Source: Halorussus sp. MSC15.2 (lineage in GTDB: Archaea > Halobacteriota > Halobacteria > Halobacteriales > Haladaptataceae). Taken from it: a DNA stretch of 64,000 nucleotides. A program made the translations under genes and the position numbers. Location: positions 1 to 64,000 of the forward strand of contig NZ_VSLZ01000008.1 of NCBI RefSeq assembly GCF_010747475.1, in the 5' to 3' direction. This document shows positions 1-9,207 of the stretch, piece by piece (positions within the stretch are counted from its first letter, which is position 1; each line of letters begins with the position of its first letter). Under the pieces are notes generated by a model that searched no databases, was not told the origin of the DNA, and was given only the letters and a program-made list of their open reading frames with translations.

Positions 1-59
1 TGATAGTTGAACCACCGACGTTGGACACGTAGTTCGCGGTTCGATTCCGCGAGTCGGCG
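1..59 (+). other. 23S-5S rRNA internal transcribed spacer with tRNA-like minihelix
   Basis: This lies directly before the 5S gene, so it is the 3' end of the 23S-5S spacer; the 23S end itself is outside or at the very edge of the window. CCGAC (15-19) can pair with GTCGG (53-57), enclosing a hairpin CGCGG/CCGCG (35-39 with 47-51) with a seven-base TTCGATT loop that resembles a tRNA T-arm. No D-arm or anticodon arm is visible, so it is not a complete tRNA. A role as precursor-processing stem is inference. Confidence 0.55.
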
Positions 60-181
60 TTAAGGCGGCCATAGCGGCGGGGAACCACCCGTACCCATCC
101 CGAACACGGTAGTTAAGCCCGCCTGCGTTCCGGCAAGTACTGGAGTGCGCGAGCCTCTGGAAACCCCGGTTCGCCGCCACC
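60..181 (+). rRNA. rrf: 5S ribosomal RNA
   Basis: A 122-nt sequence with the typical haloarchaeal 5S layout: it opens with TTAAGGCGGCC, carries CCCGTACCCATCCCGAACACG in the loop B/C region (split here as CCCGTACCC and ATCCCGAACACGG), then AAGTACTGGAGTGCGCGAG, and closes with TCGCCGCCACC, whose GGCGGC complement is at the 5' end. This is the distal gene of an rRNA operon that enters the window from the left. No tRNA-Cys gene, often found just after 5S in haloarchaea, is visible downstream. Confidence 0.95.
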
Positions 182-196
182 CACTCATACCACACA

Positions 197-232
197 CCCG
201 CTTCAGGCACCGCGCCCGAAGCGGGTTTCTTC
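197..232 (+). terminator. rRNA operon terminator hairpin
   Basis: CCCGCTTC (197-204) and GAAGCGGG (218-225) form an 8-bp perfect inverted repeat followed by TTTCTTCATTT. Stem plus T-rich tail directly after 5S rRNA fits an intrinsic-type terminator of the rRNA operon. Confidence 0.7.
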
Positions 233-409
233 ATTTCGAACCAACGGTCCGTTTCGTACAGGTAGTCGTAGCTTTACCGCCCGGCGTCGTTCACGCGACT
301 CCACCGTCCCGCGACTCGCCGCGTCCGATTCGAGGAAATCGCCCGACGCCCGCCATCGGCCAGCGGTACCAGCACAACGCTCTTGGCTCGTCGCTCCGTC
401 CTCCAGACG

Positions 410-1645
410 ATGACAGTCGCACGCACGGTCGAACTCGAAGGACACATCATCGATTCGGGGATGATGCAGCAGTGCTTCGGCGTGGTGATGGACCTCGGCG
501 GGAACTTCGACGTGGACATCTTCGAGGTGGGCAAGCACAAAGACGAGGAGTCGTACTGTCGGATGACGGTGAAGGCCGACGACGAGGAGAGCCTCCGCGA
601 GATTCTTCACGAACTCCACCAGAACGGCGCGCACCTTCCCGACCCACCGAACGCGACGCTGAAGCCAGCCCCGCAGGACCGGGTCGTGCCCCACGGATTC
701 TACTCGACGACGAACCACCCCACGCAGGTCCGCTACGAGGGCGAGTGGCTGCAGGTAGAGAACATCGAGATGGACTGCGTAGTCGTCGTGGACCCGGACG
801 ACGACGGCGGCCCGCGAGCGTACACGAAAGTGTTGAACGCCGTCGATGAGGGCGACCTGATAGTCACCGACGAGGCTGGCGTCCGGGTAGACCCGCCTGA
901 GCGGCCCCGCGGGTCGGGGAGTCCGTTCGGATTCATGCAGGGTGGTGTCTCGGCCGAGCGGCCCTCGGAGTCACTCATCCGGAAAATCGCGGAGGCTATC
1001 GAGGAGACGAAAGCCGAGGACGGGTCGGTGTTGGCCGTCGCCGGACCCGCACTCGTTCACTCGGGCGCGGGCGACGCGTTGGCCCGACTCGTCCGCGAGG
1101 GGTACGTCGATATGCTCTCTGCGGGCAACGGGTTCGCGGTTCACGACCTCGAACGCGGTCAGTACGGAACCTCGCTCGGCATGGACGTAGAGACGCTGGA
1201 GAATCCGCGCAAGGGCCACAAGCACCACATCTACACCATCAGCGAAATCGTCCGCGCCGGTGGTATCGAGGAGGCGGTCGAACAGGGACTCGTCGAAGAC
1301 GGCGTGATGTACGAGTGCGTGGACAACGACGTACCCTACGTCCTCGCGGGGTCGATTCGGGACGACGGGCCGCTCCCCGATACCATCACCGACGCCGTCG
1401 AAGCCCAGAACGCAATCCGCGAGCAGGCCCGCGAGGCCGACCTCGTGTTGATGCTCGCCACGCTCCTCCACTCGGTCGCAGTCGGTAACTGCCTGTCCTC
1501 GACGACGCGCGTCGTCTGCGTGGACATCAACCCCGCCACGGTCACGCAACTCCTCGACCGGGGGAGCGCGCAGGCCATCGGGATGGTGACGGACGTCGGC
1601 ACGTTCGTCCCGGCGCTCGCCGACGAGATTGTCGGCCAACCGTGA
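410..1645 (+). CDS. Archaeal ornithine cyclodeaminase (TIGR00300/COG1915, LOR/SDH-like)
   Basis: A 411-residue protein of the archaeal ornithine cyclodeaminase family, which converts ornithine to proline with loss of ammonia and uses NAD. The N-terminal third is the domain shared with bacterial LOR/SDH bifunctional proteins; the C-terminal half is a Rossmann-like region (conserved segments around SVLAVAGPALVHSG, SLGMDVETLENPRKGHKHH and ATLLHSVAVGNCL). The in-frame ATG at 383 would add nine basic residues not typical of the family, so ATG 410 is preferred. It stands alone between the rRNA operon and a convergent gene. Exact substrate specificity is inferred from family membership. Confidence 0.85.
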   Translation: MTVARTVELEGHIIDSGMMQQCFGVVMDLGGNFDVDIFEVGKHKDEESYCRMTVKADDEESLREILHELHQNGAHLPDPPNATLKPAPQDRVVPHGFYSTTNHPTQVRYEGEWLQVENIEMDCVVVVDPDDDGGPRAYTKVLNAVDEGDLIVTDEAGVRVDPPERPRGSGSPFGFMQGGVSAERPSESLIRKIAEAIEETKAEDGSVLAVAGPALVHSGAGDALARLVREGYVDMLSAGNGFAVHDLERGQYGTSLGMDVETLENPRKGHKHHIYTISEIVRAGGIEEAVEQGLVEDGVMYECVDNDVPYVLAGSIRDDGPLPDTITDAVEAQNAIREQAREADLVLMLATLLHSVAVGNCLSSTTRVVCVDINPATVTQLLDRGSAQAIGMVTDVGTFVPALADEIVGQP

Positions 1646-1657
1646 CCTCGCAGGACG

Positions 1658-3343
1658 TCACGCGACCCTCGATTCCCAGTTTTTCGACAGCACTTCGCGG
1701 TATCGTTCGACGAGCGTCGCACCCAACCGTCGCTCGACCCGCGTGAACCCGAGGAGCTGAAGCGTCTTCGCGTACGCCACCAAACCCGCCGCGGTTCCGA
1801 CGAGCGCAGCGAGCAGCCCCGGAACTGCGGCTTTAACGCCGAGCGCGACCAGCGTCAGCGGTACCGCCGCGACTAACGGTTTCGCGTGGAGGCGAGTGAA
1901 CGGCTGGAGTCCTTCGAGGTAGTACAACACCGCGACCTCCAGTCCGTTGTTCACGGTCAGCATCAGGACGTAACTGACTACCAGTCCCGGGAGTCCGAAC
2001 CGCGTCGTTAGCGGAATCGCGGTGACCGCCAGAAACGCGGTGATGCCCACGTTCACCACGAGGAGCGCCCGCTGGTGGTCGGTCATCGTCAGTAGGATGC
2101 CGACGCTCCCGGCGGCGCACGCGGCGTACTGCGCGAGGACGAACCCCGGCACGAGCGCGGCGTACTCCACGTACGTCGGACCGAACAGCCCCATCACCGT
2201 CTCCCGGTACACCACGACCGGAATCGAGAGCGCGGTGACTCCGACGAGGACGAGTCGGCTAGTGACGTGGTAGAGACGCTTCAGCGCCTCGCGGTGGTCC
2301 TCCTCGTTGAGCGCGGCCGCCACCGGCGGGATGAACTGGTTGATTCCCATCAGCGGCAACCGGACGAGCGTCCCGAGCAGGACCCCCACGGCGAACACGC
2401 CACCGGCCACGCTCGACAGGAAGACCGCGATGAGCGGGTAGAATCCGAGTCGCTGGGTCGTCGTCGCGAACCCGCCGACGAACAGCGGGAAGGTGAACCG
2501 CAGGTACTTCCGGCGGAGTCGGCCCGCGTCTGCCCCGCGTATCCGGGGCCTGAACCCGCGACTGTGCGCCAGCCAGAGTGCGGCGACGACGCCGACCGAC
2601 CCCATGGCGAGGAGGACGCCCGCAGCGGCCAACGCGAGGTCGTGGAAGGCGTAGGTCGCTACTGCTCCGGCGATTAGCTGCGCAGTCGGAAAACCGACGC
2701 GCATCGTGAGGTTGAGCGGACCGACCGCCTCGATGCCTCGCAGAATCTCGGTGACGGTGAACAACCACACGCCCGCGGGCAGTCCGAGTGCGAAGATGCG
2801 CAGGAAGGACTCGAACTGCCCGCTCTCGTCGGCCAACTCGGTCACGAGCGGCGCGGCCGCGAACAACGCGCCGCCGAACGCGGTGGCGACGCCGACCAAC
2901 AGCAGACTCGCGAAGGTAGTGAGAGCGTCGCGCTCGGCGTCCGACTCGGCGTTGGGGAGGAACCTGCTCAGTCCGCTCCGGAACCCCATCGTGAGTCGGA
3001 GGAGGAATCGCTGGAGTCGCCGGGCCAGCGCGAACGCGCCGTAGGTACTCGCGGCGAACGCGTTCGTCAGGACCGCGGTGAACGCCAACGTGAGTCCTCG
3101 CTGGAGCAGGATGGCCGGGACCGAAACCGTCGCGCCGTGGGCGACTCGCTCGAGGGCGTCTTCGAGGCGCGCGTCTACCGAGCCGGAGCGGTCGTCTTCG
3201 GCGTCCGAGTCGGGCGCGTCCTCGAACTGGTCCAAATCGGTGGCCACGGGGGCCACTTGCTCCAAGGGTGGAATAAGTCCGCCGGTGTCGGTCCAACCGC
3301 CGGACTCCTCGCTTCCCTCGGCGTCTCGAATCGCGCGCCACAT
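1658..3343 (-). CDS. Polysaccharide biosynthesis flippase (Wzx/RfbX-like, MATE superfamily)
   Basis: A 561-residue integral membrane protein. An acidic cytoplasmic N-terminus of about 100 residues is followed by roughly 12-14 hydrophobic segments, with repeat-like halves and short basic loops as in oligosaccharide-lipid flippases. It probably moves a lipid-linked glycan across the membrane for S-layer glycosylation or exopolysaccharide; no glycosyltransferases lie nearby. The open frame extends 67 codons upstream, but the ATG at 3343 sits 30 bp from the TATA-like AAATTTA at 3371-3377 and begins a typical haloarchaeal N-terminus (MWRAIRDAEG), so it is chosen. It is divergent from the esterase gene. 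Confidence 0.85.
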   Translation of the reverse strand: MWRAIRDAEGSEESGGWTDTGGLIPPLEQVAPVATDLDQFEDAPDSDAEDDRSGSVDARLEDALERVAHGATVSVPAILLQRGLTLAFTAVLTNAFAASTYGAFALARRLQRFLLRLTMGFRSGLSRFLPNAESDAERDALTTFASLLLVGVATAFGGALFAAAPLVTELADESGQFESFLRIFALGLPAGVWLFTVTEILRGIEAVGPLNLTMRVGFPTAQLIAGAVATYAFHDLALAAAGVLLAMGSVGVVAALWLAHSRGFRPRIRGADAGRLRRKYLRFTFPLFVGGFATTTQRLGFYPLIAVFLSSVAGGVFAVGVLLGTLVRLPLMGINQFIPPVAAALNEEDHREALKRLYHVTSRLVLVGVTALSIPVVVYRETVMGLFGPTYVEYAALVPGFVLAQYAACAAGSVGILLTMTDHQRALLVVNVGITAFLAVTAIPLTTRFGLPGLVVSYVLMLTVNNGLEVAVLYYLEGLQPFTRLHAKPLVAAVPLTLVALGVKAAVPGLLAALVGTAAGLVAYAKTLQLLGFTRVERRLGATLVERYREVLSKNWESRVA

Positions 3344-3401
3344 CGCCCGAATTACTTCAGACGGATGGATAAATTTACATATTAACCTACGATTATATAA
3401 T

Positions 3402-3423
3402 ATATCACCCTGTGGTGTGATAT
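3402..3423. promoter_or_regulatory. Candidate operator (7-bp inverted repeat) in divergent promoter region
   Basis: ATATCAC (3402-3408) and GTGATAT (3417-3423) form a perfect inverted repeat with an 8-nt spacer. It lies between the TATA element TATATAAT (about 3394-3402) and the ATG at 3432 of the esterase gene, i.e. over the expected transcription start, where a bound repressor would block RNA polymerase. The intergenic region 3344-3431 is AT-rich and carries TATA-like elements in both directions. The regulator is unknown. Confidence 0.5.
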
Positions 3424-3431
3424 TGAGTGTC

Positions 3432-4424
3432 ATGAACTGTGATAGACGCACGTTCATCCAGTCGGCAGGGAGCGCAATCGGTGCGGCGACCGTCCTCGGC
3501 GGCGTCGGCACTGCCGCGGCCGCGGGGTCGTACACGAACCACACCCACGACGGGTTCGACTACTGGAAGTACGTCCCCGACGGCGTCGGGGCGGGCGACC
3601 CGTTGGTGGTGATGCTCCACGGGTGTTCCCAGACCGCCGACCAGTTCCGGGAGGAGACTCGGATGAACGAGGTCGCGGACAGCGAAGGGTTCGCGGTTAT
3701 CTACCCCGACCAGTACAACGCCCGAAACGGCGCGCTGTGCTGGAACTGGTTCTACGACGCGAACACCACCCGGGGCGACGGCGAGGCGGCGGTCATCGCC
3801 GGGATGACTCAGGAGACCATCGACGCGGAGGGGATAGACTCCGAGCGCGTCTACGTCGCGGGTCTGTCGGCGGGCGCGGCGATGGTGCCGAACCTGCTGG
3901 CGGAGTACGCCGACCTCTACGCGGCGGGCGGCGTCCACTCCGGTCTGGAGTACGACGCCGCAGACACCGCCTACGGCGGGACGACCGCCATGACCTACGG
4001 AGGACCGGACCCGCAGGACCAAGGGACCGACGCCTACGAGACCATGGAGGACTACGGTATCACGAGTCCCGTCCCGACTATCGTCTTCCACGGCACCGAC
4101 GACACCACGGTCTATCCGGTCAACGGTCATCAGGCGGCCGAGCAGGCCACCCAGACGAACGACCTCGCCAGCGACGGCGCGGACGACGACGACACCGATT
4201 ACGCCGCCGACGCGGTGAGCGAGGGGTCGTCGGAGGGCTACGGGTACACCACCTACGAGTACCGCGACGATAGCGGCGACACCGTCGTCGAGAAGTGGAT
4301 GGTCGAGGGCATGGACCACGCGTGGTCGGGCGGCGCGTCAGGCGGCGAGTTCACCGCGCCGGGCGGTCCCGACGCCAGTCGAATCATCTGGGAGTTCTTC
4401 GAGGGTCGGACGAACGGCGAGTGA
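3432..4424 (+). CDS. Tat-exported esterase of the PHB depolymerase (LpqC-like) family
   Basis: 330 residues. The N-terminus (RRTFIQSAG followed by a hydrophobic AIGAATVLGGVG stretch) is a Tat signal, so the enzyme is exported folded. The mature part is an alpha/beta hydrolase of the esterase/PHB-depolymerase family: oxyanion-hole HGCSQ at 63-67, nucleophile motif GLSAG with Ser146, late aspartate region FHGTDDTTVYP and a catalytic His in MDHAWSGG near the C-terminus. Likely cleaves extracellular polyester or aryl/acyl esters; substrate cannot be told from sequence. The longer open frame upstream is ignored because ATG 3432 starts the signal peptide and follows the TATA box. Confidence 0.88.
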   Translation: MNCDRRTFIQSAGSAIGAATVLGGVGTAAAAGSYTNHTHDGFDYWKYVPDGVGAGDPLVVMLHGCSQTADQFREETRMNEVADSEGFAVIYPDQYNARNGALCWNWFYDANTTRGDGEAAVIAGMTQETIDAEGIDSERVYVAGLSAGAAMVPNLLAEYADLYAAGGVHSGLEYDAADTAYGGTTAMTYGGPDPQDQGTDAYETMEDYGITSPVPTIVFHGTDDTTVYPVNGHQAAEQATQTNDLASDGADDDDTDYAADAVSEGSSEGYGYTTYEYRDDSGDTVVEKWMVEGMDHAWSGGASGGEFTAPGGPDASRIIWEFFEGRTNGE

Positions 4425-4509
4425 CCGGAACCGACGACGGCCGGACGCGACGAACTGCGCCGCCCGCCGGAAGGAAACCGTTTTTCGCCCGCACTCCGAA
4501 ACCCACTCC

Positions 4510-5784
4510 ATGAACGTTCAGGAGTTGGCGGACCTCGGTCCCGACGACCGGCAGGCGCTGTTCGACCGCGACGCTGGCATCGAGGGCGTCCGCGACGACG
4601 TGCGCGACATCGTTTCGCGCGTTCGCACGGAGGGCGACGTGGCCGTCCGGGAGTTCTGCGAGGAGTTCGACGGCGTCTCGGTCGGCAACCTCGACATCAC
4701 CGACGAGGGAGAGCGCGCCTACGAGGAGATAGACGACGAGACCCGAGAGGCCATCGAGACCGCCGCGGAGAACGTCCGGGAGTTCCACGAGGCCCAGCTC
4801 CCCGAGGACTGGCGACGCGAGTTCTCGGAGGGTCGGGAACTCGGACGTCGGTTCCGGCCCATCGAGCGCGTCGGTGTGTACGTCCCCGGCGGGGCCGCGG
4901 CCTACCCCTCCAGCGCGCTGATGGGCGTGATTCCGGCGAAGGTCGCGGGCGTCGAACAGGTCGCGGTCGCGACCCCGCCCGCCGAGGAGACGAACCCCGC
5001 GACGCTCGCGGCTATCCACGCCGCGGGCGCGGACCGAGTGTTCAACGTCGGCGGTGCGCAGGCGGTCGCCGCGCTCGCGTACGGCACCGAGCAGATAGAC
5101 CGCGTGCAGAAGATAGTCGGTCCCGGGAACAAGTGGGTCACTGCGGCGAAGGCCGAGGTGCAGGGCGACGTGGCCATCGACTTCCTCGCGGGACCGAGCG
5201 AGTTGCTGGTGGTGGCCGACGAGACGGCGAACCCCGCGTTCGTCGCGGCGGACCTCCTCGCGCAGGCCGAACACGACCCCGAGGCGTCGGTCGTGGCGGT
5301 GACCCACCACGACGAGACGGCGGCGGCAATCGTCGAGGAAGTCGAGCGGCAAATCGAAGACCGCGAACGCGCCGAGGTCGCCCGCGAGGCCCTCGAAAGC
5401 GACGAGAGCGGTGTCCTGCTCGCGCGTTCGCCCAGCGAGGCCGTCCTGTTCGCCGAGGAGTACGCCGCCGAACACCTCTCGATTCAGGCCGACGACGACG
5501 AGGAGATTCTGGACCGCATCGACAGCGCGGGCAGCGTCTTCCTCGGACCCTACACCCCCGTCGCGGCGGGCGACTACGCCAGCGGAACGAACCACGTCCT
5601 GCCGACCAACGGCGTGGCGAAGATAGCGGGCGGCCTGTCGGTCGATACCTTCCTGCGTTCGACCACGGTTCAGCGACTCGACCGGGAGGCGCTCGGCGAC
5701 CTGTCGGAGACGATTACGACGCTCGCGGAAGCCGAGGGGCTGGAGGCCCACGCCGAGAGCGTCAGGAAGCGCTTCGAGGACTGA
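4510..5784 (+). CDS. hisD: Histidinol dehydrogenase
   Basis: 424 residues, full length for the family. Catalyses the last two steps of histidine synthesis, oxidising L-histidinol to histidine with NAD and a bound zinc. Characteristic segments are VGVYVPGGAAAYPSSALM, the NVGGAQAVAALAYGTE region, VGPGNKWVTAAK and DFLAGPSELLV, and the C-terminal GTNHVLPTNG. Start ATG 4510 gives the usual N-terminus. It is not in a his operon here; hisC lies about 46 kb away in the window, so histidine genes are scattered as usual in haloarchaea. Confidence 0.96.
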   Translation: MNVQELADLGPDDRQALFDRDAGIEGVRDDVRDIVSRVRTEGDVAVREFCEEFDGVSVGNLDITDEGERAYEEIDDETREAIETAAENVREFHEAQLPEDWRREFSEGRELGRRFRPIERVGVYVPGGAAAYPSSALMGVIPAKVAGVEQVAVATPPAEETNPATLAAIHAAGADRVFNVGGAQAVAALAYGTEQIDRVQKIVGPGNKWVTAAKAEVQGDVAIDFLAGPSELLVVADETANPAFVAADLLAQAEHDPEASVVAVTHHDETAAAIVEEVERQIEDRERAEVAREALESDESGVLLARSPSEAVLFAEEYAAEHLSIQADDDEEILDRIDSAGSVFLGPYTPVAAGDYASGTNHVLPTNGVAKIAGGLSVDTFLRSTTVQRLDREALGDLSETITTLAEAEGLEAHAESVRKRFED

Positions 5785-5799
5785 CCCCGTCCGCGTCGG

Positions 5800-7185
5800 C
5801 TACTCGCCTTCCGGGGTGTCCGCACGCCCTGCGCTCTCCGCGCCGTCGTCGCTCTCGACCTCTTTCTCCTCCTTCTCTCGCACGACGACCGTGGAGATTC
5901 GAGCGCCGTCAACCTCGGCCACCTCGAGGTAGTAGCCGTCGGTCTCGACCCGGTCGCCGACCTCCGGCGCGCGTCCGAGTCGGTCCAGAACGAGTCCGCC
6001 GACGGTGTCGAAGTCCGCCACCTCGAAGTCGGCGTTCAGCGTCTGGTTGACCTCCGTGACCGCGAGACCGCCGTCCACGGTGTAGGCCCCGTCGCTGCGC
6101 CTGTCGATGGACGGTTCGCGGTGGTCCACGTCGAACTCGTCGCGGATGTCGCCGACGACTACCTCCACGAGGTCCTCGACGGTCACGATGCCCTCGAACG
6201 ACCCCCACTCGTCGATAACCGCGGCCATCTGGCTCTGCTCGTTTTGGAATTCGGTGAGGAGGTCGTTGACGCGACCGGTCTCCGGGACGACGGGCAGGTC
6301 CCGCGCGATGTCGCCGGCGGTCACGAACTCGCTCCCCTCGTCGTCGGACTCGCCCGCCCGAAGCACGTCCTTCACGTCCACGAATCCGACGGCCTGTTCG
6401 CTGTCCTCGGCGTCCACGACCGGATAGCGCGTGTGTCCGGACTCGATTATCAGTTCGCGGAGGTCCGACAGCGGGAGGTCCGACGGGACGCTGACCACGT
6501 CCGGGCGCGGGACCATCACCTCGCGGACCGAGACGTCGTCGAGGTCGAACACCCGCTCTATCATGTCTACCTCCTCTTTGTCGATGTGTCCCTGATTGCC
6601 CGAGCGAGTCAACACCATCAGCAGTTCCTCCTCTTCGAGGCTCTCCTCGGTCTCGGACACCGGCGGGACGCCGAGCAGTCGGGTGAAGGCGTTGGCCGTG
6701 CCGTTGAACACGATGATGCCCGGGACGAACAGGTAGTAGAAGAACTTCATCGGCGGCGCGGCCAAGAGCGAGACTCGCTCGGCGCGCGCGATGGCGATGG
6801 TCTTGGGCGCGAGTTCGCCGAAGACGACGTGGAGGAACGTGATGAGACCGAATCCCACGGCGAAGGAGACGAGGTGGACGAGGTTCGTCGGCAGGAACGG
6901 TCCGATTACCGGTTCGAGGACCGCCGCCACGGCCGGTTCGCCAATCCACCCGAGACCCAGCGACGCGATAGTGATTCCGAGCTGGGTCACCGCGAGGTAG
7001 TCGTCGAGGTTGTCGATGGCCGCCTGCAACGTGGTCGCGCCCGGCGCGCCCTCCTCGACGAGCGACTCGACGGTGGTCGACCGGATGCGGACGAACGCGA
7101 ACTCCGTGGCCACGAAGAAGCCGTTCAGTACCACCAGAAAGAGCGCGACCAGAATTCGCCCGGCCGAAAAGACGAGGTCTACCAT
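5800..7185 (-). CDS. Hemolysin family membrane protein (DUF21-CBS-CorC_HlyC)
   Basis: 461 residues in three parts: a DUF21/CNNM transmembrane domain (about 1-195, with the GELAPKTIAIARAE motif), a tandem CBS pair (about 205-335, beginning near MIERVFDLDDVSVREVMVPR) and a C-terminal CorC/HlyC domain (about 350-435), then an acidic tail. Family members are implicated in Mg2+/Co2+ efflux or homeostasis, with CBS domains sensing adenine nucleotides. It converges on hisD with a 15-bp gap. Cation specificity is inference. Confidence 0.9.
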   Translation of the reverse strand: MVDLVFSAGRILVALFLVVLNGFFVATEFAFVRIRSTTVESLVEEGAPGATTLQAAIDNLDDYLAVTQLGITIASLGLGWIGEPAVAAVLEPVIGPFLPTNLVHLVSFAVGFGLITFLHVVFGELAPKTIAIARAERVSLLAAPPMKFFYYLFVPGIIVFNGTANAFTRLLGVPPVSETEESLEEEELLMVLTRSGNQGHIDKEEVDMIERVFDLDDVSVREVMVPRPDVVSVPSDLPLSDLRELIIESGHTRYPVVDAEDSEQAVGFVDVKDVLRAGESDDEGSEFVTAGDIARDLPVVPETGRVNDLLTEFQNEQSQMAAVIDEWGSFEGIVTVEDLVEVVVGDIRDEFDVDHREPSIDRRSDGAYTVDGGLAVTEVNQTLNADFEVADFDTVGGLVLDRLGRAPEVGDRVETDGYYLEVAEVDGARISTVVVREKEEKEVESDDGAESAGRADTPEGE

Positions 7186-7400
7186 CCAGCCCCCCGTGGC
7201 GGTCTCCGCCGCCCGGACGAACGAGCGCGCACCGTTCCCCCGGATTCGATAGTCGCGTGTCGCATCATGTACTCACGTAGCGTTCTCGGCGTGATAAGAA
7301 TGGCCCACGACAGCGTTGCGTGCCCGACGAACTCAGCGACCCGGGCGGCTTTCGGTGCGAGGTCGAAGGCCGGCCGCTTCTCGGTGGGACTCGCGGTTGT

Positions 7401-7769
7401 TTACGTCCGGAAGCTCTCCCCGCACCCGCACTCGCTGACGACGTTCGGGTTGTCCACGTGGAAGCCCGCACCCTGCAGGCCGTCCTCGTAGTCAACGACG
7501 CTCCCCTCGATGTAGTTCATGCTCGCCGGGTCCACGAACACCCGGAGACCGTGATGCTCGTAGACGGTGTCGTCGTCCTCGGGTTCCTCGTCGAAGCGCA
7601 TTCCGTACGAGAGACCCGCACAACCGCCCTGCTGGACGAACAGCCGGAGACCGGCGATTCCGGTGTCCAACTCCTCGCCCTCCAACAGCGCGAGGGCCTG
7701 TTCGGCGGCTCCCTCCGTCACCTCTATCTTCGGCGTGGAGTCGCCGTCGGGTGCGGTGTCGGTACTCAT
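7401..7769 (-). CDS. Iron-sulfur cluster assembly accessory protein (IscA/ErpA/HesB type)
   Basis: 122 residues. A-type carrier for Fe-S cluster maturation. The three conserved cysteines are present: Cys50 in QQGGCAGLSY and Cys114/Cys116 in the C-terminal ECGCGESF. The first 14 residues are a variable acidic extension typical of haloarchaea. Single gene between the CBS/DUF21 gene and dodecin; no suf genes nearby. Confidence 0.92.
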   Translation of the reverse strand: MSTDTAPDGDSTPKIEVTEGAAEQALALLEGEELDTGIAGLRLFVQQGGCAGLSYGMRFDEEPEDDDTVYEHHGLRVFVDPASMNYIEGSVVDYEDGLQGAGFHVDNPNVVSECGCGESFRT

Positions 7770-7994
7770 ATGTACGTAGTTGGGTTCCGGGGGTGTTAAT
7801 CTTGACGCTGATTCGCGAACGGATTCGGCCGAGCGTTTATCCGAGACGGGACGGCCAGCGCCGCCCGGACGGTCCGTGCGGTGGCTCCGAGGCTCCGTAC
7901 GGTCGGCGGCCGGTTCCGAGCGTGAGAATCGGCGTCCCGGACCGGCGGTCCGACTGGGTCGAGCGGACTGAACCCCGAAGGGGGCGAGGGACCG

Positions 7995-8204
7995 TTAGCT
8001 TCGCGGTTCCTCCAACTCGAAGGCGACCGTGACCTCGGCCTGATACTGGCGGTCGGGCGCGTTGGCGACTTCGACGCCGAGTTCGTCTACCTCGACCCAC
8101 TTGACGTTCTCCAGCGTCTGCTCGGCGCGTTCGATGGCGTCGTCCGCCGCGGCGTCGAAGCTCTCGTCGCTCGTTCCGATGAGCGTTATCTTCTTGAAAA
8201 CCAT
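7995..8204 (-). CDS. Dodecin (flavin-storage protein)
   Basis: 69 residues, close to the Halobacterium salinarum dodecin: [12 protein letters not shown] start, [18 protein letters not shown] helix, KWVEV with the flavin-stacking Trp, and the [11 protein letters not shown] strand. The protein forms a hollow dodecamer that binds riboflavin or lumichrome. The frame is open to 8240, but ATG 8204 gives the conserved N-terminus. Monocistronic. Confidence 0.93.
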   Translation of the reverse strand: MVFKKITLIGTSDESFDAAADDAIERAEQTLENVKWVEVDELGVEVANAPDRQYQAEVTVAFELEEPRS

Positions 8205-8478
8205 GTCTGTGTTCACCGTTTGCGTTAGGCACCGCGACACCGATGCCCGCTGTGGTCAACCACGGAGAAACCGAAATAGATTGGGGGTGGGCCGTTCCGC
8301 GCGTCGGTACGCTCGCAGGTGTACGAACGAACGCACTCGAACAGGACAGGGCCGGTTCACCTCGGTGATACCCCCACTCGACGTGCGTGAATCTTCGTCT
8401 GGTCCGACGTGAGTTTTAACCGCGACTCGAAAGAAATCTTGAAATACTGACTTGCCGCCCAGTGTGTTGGTTGCCAAC

Positions 8479-9162
8479 ATGCAACCTAACCGACGCACTC
8501 TGTTGAAGAGCGCCTCGATGGTGGGACTCGCCGGAATCGGGGTGGCAGGGACCGCGAGCGCGCAGGACGCCGAGGGAGACGAGAACGAGGACGGAGAGTA
8601 CAGGGAACTCACTATCTGCTCGACCACCGAGACGACGTTCAATTTCGTGGTCGAGGTGAGCGGCGAGATACGGCGCGGCGGCGAGTTCCCGACCGACGAG
8701 TACGACGAAGTAGGCCCCGACTACGTCGAGGGGCAGGTGTGGAAGGAGAAGTGCGACAGTTACCGCTTCACGGGAGAGATAGAGAGACTCGACAGGCAAG
8801 GTCCCGGCGAAGCGGAGGTGTTCGTCGACGGCGAACCGTTTGCGGGTACGTCCCAAGAAGGCGACGGTGGCGAGCAAGAGGCGGGCGGAGAGGAGACCCG
8901 ACGACTCCCGAAGGAAGTCGTCGTCTCCAGTCCCGACACCGACGAGTTCCTGACCTATCAGTTCAGAGTGACCGGGGACCTAGAGAAGCTAGAACCGAAC
9001 GAGGACAGCAGCGACGCGGTCGACGACGTGATAGACCTCGGCGAGGAGGGAACGAGAGTCGAGGGGGGCGTCGGTAGCGGCGACGACCGATTCGCGTTCT
9101 CCGGGGAACTCGTCCGCGAGGACGTTCTGCCGGAGGTCGAACTCACCGTCAGCGAGCGGTGA
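8479..9162 (+). CDS. Tat-exported acidic protein of unknown function
   Basis: 227 residues. NRRTLLKSASMVGLAGIGVAG is a clear Tat signal ending at TASAQ, followed by a very acidic mature part with a central linker rich in Gly/Glu (about 120-140). Motifs such as ELTICSTTETTFNFVVEVSG recur in several haloarchaeal secreted proteins of unknown function; two similar beta-rich blocks (about 45-110 and 150-225) may be an internal repeat. ATG 8479 is used because the upstream TTG in frame (8452) would place residues before the Tat motif without need. The 274-nt region before it holds no recognised gene. Confidence 0.75.
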   Translation: MQPNRRTLLKSASMVGLAGIGVAGTASAQDAEGDENEDGEYRELTICSTTETTFNFVVEVSGEIRRGGEFPTDEYDEVGPDYVEGQVWKEKCDSYRFTGEIERLDRQGPGEAEVFVDGEPFAGTSQEGDGGEQEAGGEETRRLPKEVVVSSPDTDEFLTYQFRVTGDLEKLEPNEDSSDAVDDVIDLGEEGTRVEGGVGSGDDRFAFSGELVREDVLPEVELTVSER

Positions 9163-9207
9163 CCGCGACGCGTCCGTCTCGGACGCCTCGACCCGAGTCC
9201 GACGGAC

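Noticed and set aside
182-409. tRNA-Cys expected after 5S rRNA
   Set aside because: No cloverleaf or T-arm sequence is present; only a terminator and spacer.
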